Part shown: positions 1-9,638 of the stretch, one piece after another
How the letters are laid out: every line of letters starts with the position of its first letter
Position numbering within the stretch: position 1 is the first letter of the stretch
Position numbers and translations under genes: made by a program
Assembly (NCBI GenBank): GCA_900208305.1
Contig: OAPG01000004.1
Location: 124,001 to 188,000, forward strand
Reading direction: 5' to 3'
DNA from: Melanopsichium pennsylvanicum
Taxonomy: Eukaryota > Basidiomycota > Ustilaginomycetes > Ustilaginales
Length of the DNA: 64,000 bases
The notes under the pieces: generated by a model
What the model saw: only the letters and a program-made list of their open reading frames with translations
The model's database searches: none
What the model was told of the DNA's origin: nothing

Positions 1-258
1 TGCCGAATGAGCTTGGTGTATCTTGCCCGTCATTCTGTCAAAGATCGCCAAGGGTCACCGGTTATCTAGCCGAGCCATAATCAAGCCGTTGCCGGACTAG
101 TTGTATTCCGTCTCTCCTATCTAGTTCCAGAAACGTCACCTGGGTCGGTGCAGATCCTACAAAACTCCTCCGTGACAGGTGTCTAAACATACCACCCTCG
201 ATCGACCCCTCGAATTTTCAACTAGCTGCAATCAACTTGGACCCGACCTATTATTCAC

Positions 259-1848
259 ATGGTCATACTCTTATTCGAAATGTCAACTTTGGACGGAGCT
301 GTCCCGCTAGGACTCGGCATCACCAAGCTGCGACTTTGGGACGAACTTCATCGTGCACATTGCGAGACTTTGCAACAAGCGCGCCATCCATCTTCCTCGA
401 CACTTGGCATAAATTCTTCGCGCATCGAGTCCGTTATTTGGGACGCACCATCGAGAGATGCAAGTCTCGATCTCGAGGAAATGCCATCGTCATTCGCCTA
501 CAGTTTTGCTTCACCTTCAGCAAGCCCGCCCTTCGCAGATAAAATCGAGGAAAGGAGGGTGGCGTGCGAAGCTGACACTTCAGCAGGCGCAACTCTCTGG
601 CCATCTGTATCCAACCGAGGCTCACGATATGGCCCCCAGACCTCTTGCTCCGACTGGTTCTTGTTGCACCACCGCAGAGATAGCCCCTCAGAAATTGCAG
701 CCGACGCATTGACATCAATTAAATGGGCAGATGCTGCAAAAGATAGTCATGGATTGATGATGCCGCCACCTGCGCCAAAGCCGGGACCGTCGGGAAGGAA
801 GCCACCGCCGCTTGTTGCGAGGATCAAAGCCAAAGCTCGTCGCGCAAAGAGAAAACAACAAAAGGCCGAATATCGAAGACGCCTCTTCCTCTCACATATG
901 GTTCAAGCGACTCGAGAGGCACGTCAACAGCATGCCGCGATCTCGAATTCGTCAGCAAAGACCACGGACAATTTCACAGCGACCCCCATCGCAAGAGCGA
1001 GCGCCTCGAAGAAGACACTCACACAGCAAAAACTGTCACTGTTGCCAGAGCGTCTTGGCGTCGATCTCGGCAGCTTTGTTGAGATTGTATTTGACACGGA
1101 TGCGCAGTCTTCCGAGATCACTGCGCCCTCAGACATCTCGGATGACGACCTCGCAAGAGCAACCAAGGTAGAGATCGAAACGCGAAAGAAGCTAGGAGGC
1201 GCAGATGTGATGGTGCCCGATGGGGTGTTTCGATGGATGGTTGCGCGAGATTTTGCTGAACGCTGGCCGAAAAAAGTCCGAGGGGTACGCAAGAACCCAT
1301 GGCCAGGGCTGGAAGGCTTATGGGGGTTGCCTTCCGGTGTTGCTCCAGGTGAGAAGGCACAGCAAGCATCCACAGCTGACGAGCCCATGAGATGGCAAAG
1401 TGGTCGTAGAAGTCGATTCATGAGGCGGAAGGAGAAGTTAGCATCACAGGGCAGGGAGATGGCAGCAGCAGTAGCAGCTGCTGCAGATACCAACCCTCTG
1501 GCTGTCAAGAGCTCGGAAAGTGCGTCCTTGCAGCAGCCGGTATCAGCTGCTATGGCTGTGCAGGATGTCTCGATAAGAGCTCCTGCGGCAATGCCGCCTT
1601 CAATGCTTATCAAATCAGCCAATTGCACACCACAGCCTCAAATCCCTATGCAACTTGAGGGCCGGCAGACGGTCACGGGACAATACGGAGCATCAATTTC
1701 GAGCCAGAGGTTGCAATCGGGGTGGCTCGAACCTCTCCCGGAAGCAAGTGACGCAATCTCGTTGTGTGACTTGAACGCCGCGCTCACCTGCTCAGCTTCG
1801 GTGGCCTTTCCGGGCACGGTCGCAGGTGTTCCGGTTTGCCTGGCATGA
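259..1848 (+). CDS. Hypothetical protein, basic central segment
   Basis: Single-exon ORF of 529 codons beginning at an ATG; a second in-frame ATG at 280 (residue 8) is an alternative start. I do not recognise the family. Residues 1-180 are low-complexity and Ser/Ala/Pro-rich. A strongly basic stretch at about 186-208 (many Arg/Lys, including RRAKRKQQK) could be a nuclear localisation signal or nucleic-acid contact. The most folded-looking part is about 310-360, with the Trp/Arg-rich run FRWMVARDFAERWPKKVRG followed by a Gly/Pro/Trp-rich segment. The remainder is disordered, with an Ala run near 410. It ends 73 bp before the oppositely oriented D-aminoacyl-tRNA deacylase gene, so the two are convergent. 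The long uninterrupted frame and biased composition support coding; function is unknown. Confidence 0.65.
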   Translation: MVILLFEMSTLDGAVPLGLGITKLRLWDELHRAHCETLQQARHPSSSTLGINSSRIESVIWDAPSRDASLDLEEMPSSFAYSFASPSASPPFADKIEERRVACEADTSAGATLWPSVSNRGSRYGPQTSCSDWFLLHHRRDSPSEIAADALTSIKWADAAKDSHGLMMPPPAPKPGPSGRKPPPLVARIKAKARRAKRKQQKAEYRRRLFLSHMVQATREARQQHAAISNSSAKTTDNFTATPIARASASKKTLTQQKLSLLPERLGVDLGSFVEIVFDTDAQSSEITAPSDISDDDLARATKVEIETRKKLGGADVMVPDGVFRWMVARDFAERWPKKVRGVRKNPWPGLEGLWGLPSGVAPGEKAQQASTADEPMRWQSGRRSRFMRRKEKLASQGREMAAAVAAAADTNPLAVKSSESASLQQPVSAAMAVQDVSIRAPAAMPPSMLIKSANCTPQPQIPMQLEGRQTVTGQYGASISSQRLQSGWLEPLPEASDAISLCDLNAALTCSASVAFPGTVAGVPVCLA

Positions 1849-1921
1849 TACTGCGTCTAGGAATGGTGTCCAATCGTGTATTCCCGTACATCTGCTTATC
1901 ACTGCTACAGGATGATTTTAT

Positions 1922-2815
1922 CTACTTCTTCTCAGAAGTGTCTAATACTGTCAGAGGGAATTGTAGCCGTGAGAGAATCATCTTATCAGCATCAGAATGT
2001 CAACAGCTACGTGTGTCGCACCGAACCAGAAAACTTACAAATGGTTACAGGCCCTGGCAGGTGGTAGTGATAGCCAAGAGATTCATAGAAGACAGAGAGA
2101 ATGGGTCAATATGGGCAGAAATCAGTCATCAGATCATCATATCAACATCTTACCATCGTTGGTGAGTGAAACGTCCATCATCTCGCCGAAAGCACCATCC
2201 TTGATCTTTTCAGGCGAATATCCATCTCCGAGCTTCTTGAGAAAGGCCTCGTAGATCACACGAGCATCGTTGCCTCCCATAGCGCGGTGGAAGTCTGGCT
2301 TCGTTCCCTTGACAGTACGGGCGAAGAGGGTAAACTGCGATACGCACAGAACTTCACCGCCAAGCTCGACCACGGAGCGCTTCCAAGGCTTGCCCCCCCA
2401 AATCTGCTCGGCTCGTGTTTCCGATTCATCGTTGTTTGACGGTGCTGATCCTTCCGCAGATGCAATGCTGCTTTGTTTTAATGATGATGGCTCTGGATCG
2501 TACTGCTCTGGGACGGTGATTTGGCCTGCTTCCTGGTTCTCATTCCAGAGCTTGGTATTGAGTACCTTGTTTGCAAGGGGGATAATTTCGGCAGCAGTGT
2601 CTTCGGTCGAGATGCCGATCAAAGCTACGATCCCTGGTCCAATCTTGGATACGAGCTTACCATCGACTGGGTACGGTGTGAGATGTGATCGGAAAGTCAG
2701 CGGTCTAGTACAGTTGTTGTCAGCCTAATCGGACGAGCCGTCTGAGTTCGGATGCTCCTGCTGAGCACTTACCATGGACGGTGGCGCCCTTGACACGCTG
2801 TAGAATGGCTCGCAT
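1922..2815 (-). CDS. dtd1: D-aminoacyl-tRNA deacylase (DTD1), four exons
   Basis: Hydrolyses D-amino acids (and glycine mischarged on tRNA-Ala) from tRNA in the cytosol. I reconstruct four exons: 2773-2815, 2154-2666, 2039-2053 and 1922-1947, giving 198 aa. Introns are 2667-2772 (GTAAGT...CAG, with CTGAC near the 3' end), 2054-2153 (GTAAGA...CAG) and 1948-2038 (GTAAGT...CAG). Exon 1 supplies MRAILQRVKGATVHV, the family N-terminus. Exon 2 holds the SQFTL active-site motif (residues 124-128) and KGTKPDFH. Exon 3 is only 15 nt but completes NDGPVT (184-189), the cross-subunit GP motif. Exon 4 encodes LLDTSEKK and a stop, resembling the yeast C-terminus. Residues about 57-105 are an acidic, Ser-rich insertion absent from the 150-aa yeast enzyme. 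Reading straight through exon 2 would end in KMLI and lose the GP motif. Splicing is inferred from sequence. Confidence 0.9.
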
Positions 2816-3602
2816 CTTATGTCACTGCTTCCAGTTTGTTCAAGATTGCCTCACCGAATGTCGATAACGACGATCAGTGTGATGCGGAACTAAGAAACCA
2901 TCATGAGTCGTTGAGATAAATCTTGCGTGGTCCACGGCTGATCTTGCTTTCCATGTAGCCGAATCACAAACCTTCTTCTTTGTCTGTCATAGTCGTAACT
3001 CACACTGCCAAATTTCCCGAGACGCGCCGTTCAAGCAACCGGGCTTTCCTGCTTCTCACTACTCTTCTTCCAAAACTCATGCAGGGTAGCAACACCATAC
3101 CGCATACTGTACTCGGCATTTCACAGGGATATGTATTGTTGCTCTTTTTCGGGAGAGGCAATGTCTTTGGATCTTAATGAACAAGGGTACACTCACAACA
3201 CCCTCATCAAGGTACCACCAATTTATAGCGAAATGAAGCATCCAAAGCTCGAATTCGCAGTTGCGCCCACCTTATACTTCGATCAAGTTTGGCATCAGAG
3301 AGGGGCTACTGTACTTGGAATTGCCCTCACAGGCAGTCATACAATCATGACGCCGATGCCCACAAGCTTGCATGCCATCATGTGGTGGTAACCCTGAAAG
3401 CTCTAGCCAAGCTATTGGCACTTTCAGAACAACAACTTCCAGGACGTTGATCACATTCCTGCCATCTTTTCCTCTCGCATCTGCATCCCCATCCTAGATC
3501 GTCTCACACGACTACTGGTGTCAGAAGGTGAGGTTCATCGAGATCCTGCTGACCTGGTTGGTGCTGGCGACGTTCTCGCAAAGTCGAGCTTGACTCTATA
3601 TC
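2816..3602. other. Intergenic region with a possible hidden signal-peptide exon
   Basis: Divergent spacer between dtd1 and the membrane-protein gene. Most of it shows nothing recognisable. At 3525-3590 an open frame reads a hydrophobic leader (ILLTWLVLATFSQSRA) and then a TGA at 3591. It lies in the same frame as the downstream ORF that starts at 3603. No in-frame ATG precedes it after the TAG at 3495. Confidence 0.5.
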
Positions 3603-5393
3603 ATGGGTGTAGAAGTTGGCTATGCATCAAAGCATGTCAATGAGCGGCGTTCTCTGGCTCCAGCACGAGTACACGCGCGAAAGCAAGCGCGAGACAAGAA
3701 TGAGCTCGAGAGCATTCATGGCAGGCAGCACCACAAAAAGATTGAGCGTCCTCCGCAGCATCATCAGCATGTATCTCACAAGGGCGATTCGGACACTCAA
3801 AACCGTGCACCCAACTCGAAAGATGCTTTAGCAGCATCCAAGCATGTCTCTGCCTCAGTCACAGCTGCTGAACCCATTCAGAAGAGTCCTCTCAGCTTAC
3901 CGCAGCAATCAATACCTCTGCCACCTCCTACACCGTCGAGCACCAATCTATACGTTCCAATAGCAGCAGCAACACAGGCACAGCATTCGATGGCGCTTCC
4001 AAAGACAGTTGACCGTCCCAAACCTAGCATTGCGGTCATAGCTGGAGCTACGCTTGGTGGAATTGTGCTCTTTCTCGTCCTACTCATGGTCAGTGCCTAT
4101 AAATGTAGCAATCGCAAAACTGCTGTGAGGAAAGGCAATGCGGCCACATTCAGCAGAGATGCAACATATCCAGCCACCACGTCCACCCGCAAGATCAAAA
4201 CGATGCAAGAAGAAGCCAATGTCGCTTTCCCGATGTGCGATCAAAGTTCACAGGCAGTGCACCAGCGAACATCGACTGACTTCCCGCGAGACTGCCTGCA
4301 GTCGTCCCAGAAGAAGCAGCAAGCCGGTTCAGCAATGCTGCAGCGGTCGCCAACCGTTGTGCCGATCAACCCGATCAACCCAATCAACCTTCGCAGTCAT
4401 GAATTCATCGGCATACCGATGGATCAAGACGCACGAGGGCAAAATCTTGGACCGAATCGGTCAAGCTATTCGCATGGCGGTGAAGATATGAACACTGACC
4501 CGCCAGAGCTCGATCAGAGCCTCAGTCACCAAGATGAAGAAAAGACCGACGAAGGCGGCGACGACTGCGAGATCGATCGCTGTCTGAGCTACTATATGAA
4601 GCGCCGTACCCGGTTTTCTGAGCCATCCGGACTCATTCAGGACTTGCCGTCGCCTTTAGCACAGCACCTCAATAACCTGACAACAGAATTCGAGATGAAA
4701 GATCGAGCCTCTCGCAGCAGCTTGAAATTCGCAAAGACGTCAAAGCTGCTTGAAAAGATCCGAAGGTCACAAATCCGTCTCAACAACGAGGCGCTTTTGA
4801 ACGCGAGGAGAGAAGGCTATCGCGCATCGAAATCCATCCATAGCGCAGACCGGACAGACGTGCCAGAGTCGCAGTCATACACCTCTTCACCCATCTCAGT
4901 GGCCACAGAAACATCTAGATGCGATAATTCGGAAGCGTTTACCTCGGTGAAAACACAAGGTAAGGCTGGTAAGAAGATTCCAGCTCACTGGCGGTCCAGT
5001 TCCAAGCTGCATCGCTACAGGGACGAGTTTGGCAGTCACAACGAGCAAGCTATGTCAGACTCTTCGCCTGGAGTAAGTGAGTCTCACTCCGCCTTCGAGT
5101 ACGCTGACTACTACGATAGCTACCTGCCCGGACCGCACACGTCTGTGTCCCTTCAGGTTCAGGATGGCTTTGCCTGCAGGTCATGGGCACTGTCTCCAAG
5201 ACGATCAGAGAACAGGAGTGCACGCCAACGGAGTGCCACGTTCAGCCAAGGTTCTTCACCTGCCTGGCCTCAAAGCGCGAATCTTGATGTCGCTGGGGAC
5301 CTTGCTGCCATGCGACGCACCAGGAGTCATCTGAGCAGCGCTTCTGATATCCAGCGTCAATCGGCGGAGTTTGACGATGTGATTCGCTTCTAG
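3603..5393 (+). CDS. Hypothetical single-pass membrane protein
   Basis: ORF of 596 codons from ATG 3603; an in-frame TGA lies 12 nt upstream. Residues 1-141 are hydrophilic, with many His/Lys/Arg, Gln and Pro. Residues 142-166 form one clear transmembrane helix containing the small-residue run GATLGG. Basic residues after it (CSNRKTAVRK) suggest the following 430 residues are cytosolic. The tail is disordered, Ser/Arg-rich, has an INP triplet repeat near 255-265 and an acidic patch (EEKTDEGGDD). The layout resembles fungal cell-surface sensors, which carry a cleaved signal peptide. None is present from this start, but one is encoded in frame just upstream beyond the TGA, so the true 5' end may be spliced. 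Function unknown. Confidence 0.65.
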   Translation: MGVEVGYASKHVNERRSLAPARVHARKQARDKNELESIHGRQHHKKIERPPQHHQHVSHKGDSDTQNRAPNSKDALAASKHVSASVTAAEPIQKSPLSLPQQSIPLPPPTPSSTNLYVPIAAATQAQHSMALPKTVDRPKPSIAVIAGATLGGIVLFLVLLMVSAYKCSNRKTAVRKGNAATFSRDATYPATTSTRKIKTMQEEANVAFPMCDQSSQAVHQRTSTDFPRDCLQSSQKKQQAGSAMLQRSPTVVPINPINPINLRSHEFIGIPMDQDARGQNLGPNRSSYSHGGEDMNTDPPELDQSLSHQDEEKTDEGGDDCEIDRCLSYYMKRRTRFSEPSGLIQDLPSPLAQHLNNLTTEFEMKDRASRSSLKFAKTSKLLEKIRRSQIRLNNEALLNARREGYRASKSIHSADRTDVPESQSYTSSPISVATETSRCDNSEAFTSVKTQGKAGKKIPAHWRSSSKLHRYRDEFGSHNEQAMSDSSPGVSESHSAFEYADYYDSYLPGPHTSVSLQVQDGFACRSWALSPRRSENRSARQRSATFSQGSSPAWPQSANLDVAGDLAAMRRTRSHLSSASDIQRQSAEFDDVIRF

Positions 5394-6308
5394 AAAGCAT
5401 TTCATTCACCGGTCGCTTCGACGTAAAATTTTCGGTTTCTTTGCTATCCATCCCGCAGAATGTCCCTTGCAAGCGGTGAAAGGATGGCGTATTGCCACAT
5501 TTGTTGCTGAATTGTCAGCTGATGTTGTCATAGATGCATTCGCATTCCCACCGCCAAACGTTTAATCTCATATTGCTTTTGATTCTGTGGCTCAATCGGC
5601 CAGATGGTTGCTGTTCCTGATTTCGCCGAGCTAAGCCCGTGCCTGCTCATCTCTCTGCTTTTCGACACATGAGGACAGGGTTGCAAGGGTGTCTGTGCCC
5701 AGTGTGATGAAATCAATCAGTCCAAGGTGTCTGTTAGAAAAGGTAAGCCCGTGCCCTCTCATTGGGACACCGCGTAAATGAAGTTCTGCCCCTTCCCCTG
5801 ACCACAGCTTGTGTAGCCGCGGAAGCCACCAAGTCTTCGGTAGGAGACCTAAGAAGCTCAGGCTCTCAAAAGGAGGCTACACAATAGCTCAGCGCAAGTA
5901 TTAATACGGTATGAGCGAGCTCAAGGAGCGAGGGAGGAAAGAGCCGCGGGTATCACGGAGACTGTGGTGGGTTTGGACAGCGCCTCAGTCTCTGAATTTG
6001 GACGCCCACCATCACTCTTCCTGGCAGCTCTCATAAGTGGACAGCATCAGCCAGCTTCTGGCACACAAGTTCACACAGCCGAGATTGAAGTCGGTTTCAA
6101 ACGAGGCCTCAGATGTCAGCATGGATGGGCGCAGCTCAAATAAACCTAAGCCGGGCCCTCTCAGGCTTGATGAAGAGATGGCGTAGTGTAAGTCATCTTC
6201 CGGTGAACCTCGAGCACTATCCTCGCCTCGAACCTGCTACTCCTCATCATTTTATTGCATTCAGACTCCCGCTCCTTTTCTTGACACCATTGAGCTTGCG
6301 CGCGCAAG
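5394..6308. other. Intergenic region
   Basis: No convincing coding frame. It contains a 12-bp direct repeat, TAAGCCCGTGCC, at 5632-5643 and 5744-5755. Probably the 3' UTR of the membrane-protein gene plus the promoter and 5' UTR of the ORF at 6309. Confidence 0.4.
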
Positions 6309-6836
6309 ATGGATACTCTCAACTTGGCTCAAGCCCTGACTGAGGCGAGTCAGAAAAGCGTCGATGTGCTGGAAAACGTCGAGATGTTTCCGTCCTCCGC
6401 GGTTGCTCAGACTCATGTCCCTGGCTCGACCATCGGCACTCTTCAACAGCCTCCGACTCACAATCATCCTTCCCAACACCACCAGGATAACTCTGCAATT
6501 ATCCAGAATTTCTCCTTCGACAACAGACACAGCGCTTACAGAAGCAAAGAGGTCAGCACTAGCGTCAATCGCATCAACGAGACGCACAGTGAACAGCTTG
6601 ACGCGGTAGAGAAGAAAGCCGTGGAGCAAGACATTTCAACCACGATGAGCACGGATACTGCGACCTCTCCGGCAATGATGGTTGAGGATGCTTCTGCAAC
6701 CATCAAAAAGACCAACACGACGGCTCAGGCTTCCAACAATGCATCGAACGAGAAGGGCCAAAATGACCATGCGAAGCCAGCAGATGCCAACACGAACGAT
6801 GCCTGCACCACCTCGGCGGTTCGTAAAGTCCGGTAA
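6309..6836 (+). CDS. Hypothetical short protein, possibly a first exon
   Basis: ORF of 175 codons from an ATG. The product is hydrophilic and rich in Asn, Thr, Ser, Ala and Gln, with no membrane segment or recognisable domain; the first 25 residues could be helical (TLNLAQALTEASQKSVDVLE). The last codons overlap a good splice donor, GTAAGT at 6834, so the stop may lie inside an intron. A very short intron ending at the TAG at about 6872-6874 would join a further open frame of about 370 nt, but that extension is Cys/Leu-rich and does not look like protein. Without transcripts I keep the unspliced ORF. Composition differs from the intergenic DNA on each side, which supports coding modestly. Confidence 0.4.
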   Translation: MDTLNLAQALTEASQKSVDVLENVEMFPSSAVAQTHVPGSTIGTLQQPPTHNHPSQHHQDNSAIIQNFSFDNRHSAYRSKEVSTSVNRINETHSEQLDAVEKKAVEQDISTTMSTDTATSPAMMVEDASATIKKTNTTAQASNNASNEKGQNDHAKPADANTNDACTTSAVRKVR

Positions 6837-9638
6837 GTGGTCATTAACTCCAGCACTGACGTTGGACGGTTAGACGACGAGGTGGCGACGTAATCGGAGC
6901 ATGTAGGCAGCTGCTGATCTCTCATCGGAGCATCTTGATTAGTAAGATCGGTGATGGAGTAAAATCGGGCTGTTGCTTTCGCACTATCGACCGATACGGT
7001 TGCTGCGCTGCGGCTTTGGAAGTGATAGTCGGCACTCAAAGGCGTCCCTCTTGCCTGGGACTGCTTTGCTGTCTCACTCCGTCCATGCGTCAGAGTCTGC
7101 CCAACATCGACACTGAGAACGTTATGACAGCTGAACTGCCGAAGTGGCCTTTTCCGCCACATTCCAGTTTCTGCCTTGTTCGTCGGTTTCAGAAAGCCGA
7201 GGCGAAAGAAAAATCCCCTTTCTTTGGTACCCTGCTTCTTGCTTGACGGCGCCGTTGCAGGGTGAAAGCCAGCTTTATATGATCTGTATCTTCCCCGGCT
7301 TTAAGCGTTCAAGGCTCTTGTCATAATCGCAGCGATGCACAGCGCTGCGCATGCCCTGTCGACATTGCTACGTGTGATTTCGGCCTAAGTTGCTCTGGGA
7401 TCAAGGTGTAGCTGTACGTCGAGCTTGCGGCCCAAACGTCGCTGTGCTGCGAGTTAGGCAAGAAAAGCAGACGGGAACAGAGCATGCTGTAGAATCGACA
7501 GTGAAGGGGCGTTAACACCGACCACGGCACGGACCCTTTCGCCCTGCATGATCAAGTGGAAATTTGAGGGACGCACCGCTTGCTGTCCTGTTACAAAGGA
7601 AGGGCAAGGGTGCACTCCCTGAATTTCGGAGCTGCAGGGGGACATGGACGAGAATTGTGTCGATGGTCGGGTTGCAAATCTCCTTTTTTTTTTCTTTTTT
7701 TCCCAAGCCTCTGGCAGGATAGGTTGCAACCCTGCTTTTCACGAGAGCACTCGCCCTATCTGTTTCTCAGCGTCAGTCGCTCGGCGTTGTTCCTTTCAGT
7801 GCGGTCGGCAACACCGAGCAGAATCGACATCAACTTGCAACACTGATGCAATCTCTGACGCTCTCCTCCTTTGTCAGCCCACGCAAATGCTTGAGCACGA
7901 GATCGATGCGGTCAGAGCAAACGTAGGCAGCTAGAAAGTACGGAGACTGGAATTCGATGTAGACAGCAGCAGTAGATATGAAGAGTCCAGATTGCGGAAG
8001 ACAAGCGAAGGGAGTGAGTTTGTAAGATTGTGCTGTTTTACAGGTGTGGGTGTTGCACGCACTCCTTCCAGCACCATAAGCTTCTTGATCTTCTCATAGA
8101 GGGGCAACACAGCATACATAGCCACCATCTTTCTCTGAACTTCTTCTCCTTTCTCAAGAATGGGCGCATGTCACAATGTTGCACTCTTTCTATCTTTATG
8201 CTTCTTCTCGGCAAATAACGGGAGAAGAAAGCTGCATCTTGGCGGGCAGCGTCGCACATATGCTGTTTCCCATCTTCCTGCGCTGGCAAAGCCTTCGAAA
8301 TTAGTTTCTGCTTGGCCTGCTTCCCCCCCCCCCTTTTTTTTTGTTTGTTCTTTTCTTTTTCGTAGAGCTGCGGGGGGGTTTCAGGTTTGATGCCGCTGGG
8401 CGTCGGCGCCCTTTCTCTAGCTGTCACACGCCTGACCATGCTTCGCCACTTGCAAACACCACACTACGAGGCACATAGGCAGAGCAAAGCATCTGGCCCA
8501 ACCCACTCTACCCCCGTCGTGTTATTAAAAAAACGGCTCGACTTGTGACTTTTGTCAAGGTTGTAGCAAATCGAGCGTGTTGTCTTCTACATTCAGAATG
8601 TGGACAAAGATGCACGCCATTGCTTCTTTCGAGCAGCAGCAGCACAACAAGCTTTACATGACAAGCGCATCGCCATAGGGTTTGGTAATTTTAGCATCCA
8701 TCCATTGACACCTCGGTCGATGTGCTGCATACCACTGCGCGACGCATCAACCAAAGGTTCCGCCGTCGCCGTCGCCTTGCTGTGTTGTGCTGCGTCCACA
8801 TGGTTCTCATGCGTTTGCGGTTTTTGACGCTCTGCATGCTTCATGCTATCAATGACAGAGCTGCTGCTTCGTTCACTTCTCTCCCTTTGATCCAAAGCAT
8901 CCTCTTGTTCTGCCAGCCCCTTTGATCCTCCTCTGTTTGACACCAAACGATTCGCTGCCCTCGCTTCGCTGTCATTGCCTCCACAGCGCTTTCGGGTCCT
9001 TCACATTTTCCGGCATGGCTGTCGTACATGTGGCGCTGCTCAACTCCGCACACGTTGCTCGAATCATGCTCTTTTACTCAGTGACAAGGGCTGGGCTTTG
9101 CTTCACAGAACAACGCAATGATCGTGCATCGAGACCAACTCACTGCTCTTGCATCGCATGGTTCCTCCAGGCAACATTGCTTGACCCTGATCCTACCGAG
9201 CGCATTCCCGGTACGCCTCCTCTTTCCGTTGCTTCTTGCGCCAACTCGGTTGTGTGCGCCGCTCTTCCGTAGAACTTTCATGGCCTCGAGTGCACTTGCT
9301 TTAATAGCAAGCGCATTCCATCGTCATTTTTGTGTTCGCGCTTCCTCAATCAAATCCCCTTTGTCTCTTTCCTACCTCCTCCTCCCGCCTTCCAATTCCC
9401 GTCAGCTTCATCTGCTCAATCTCTGATTTCTAGCTGGTCTCGAAACAGTGTGTCAGAAATTCTTTCTCATCTCAAGGCAGGGTCTTGAGCTTGGTCGTGC
9501 ATAAAATTCACCAGCCGTCTCGTCGCACCGATCGTCAGCACGCTGGTCGCGGGATTCTTTGATAGCAATAAAAGCTCCAACCCATCTCACACTCTCTAGC
9601 TCTTCTCTTTTTCCTCCCCATCATTTCCAACCGCTATC
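6837..9638. other. Long non-coding region upstream of kpp6
   Basis: About 2.8 kb without a credible gene. It has homopolymer tracts (T10 at 7684-7693; C11 then T9 at 8323-8342; G7 at 8372-8378). The last few hundred bases before 9639 are pyrimidine-rich, typical of a fungal promoter and leader. Three 8-of-9 matches to the U. maydis pheromone response element ACAAAGGGA occur at 7593-7601 (+), 8882-8890 (-) and 9356-9364 (-). Confidence 0.4.
8323..8342. repeat. C11-T9 homopolymer tract
   Basis: Eleven C followed by nine T, with a G7 run 30 bp further on (8372-8378) that could pair with it. It lies about 1.3 kb upstream of kpp6. Probably a slippage-prone low-complexity tract. Confidence 0.8.

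Noticed and set aside
924..1628. 234-codon minus-strand open frame
   Set aside because: Antisense to the longer plus-strand ORF at 259-1848, with Ser/Ala/Arg-rich shadow composition.
3591..3593. Stop-codon readthrough joining the leader to the membrane protein
   Set aside because: The known fungal readthrough context is TGA CTA; here it is TGA CTC, and no ATG precedes the leader in frame. Splicing is a better, still unproven, explanation.
6872..7246. Possible second exon of the ORF at 6309
   Set aside because: The intron would be only about 41 nt and the extension is Cys/Leu/Arg-rich, unlike protein; no stronger acceptor was found.
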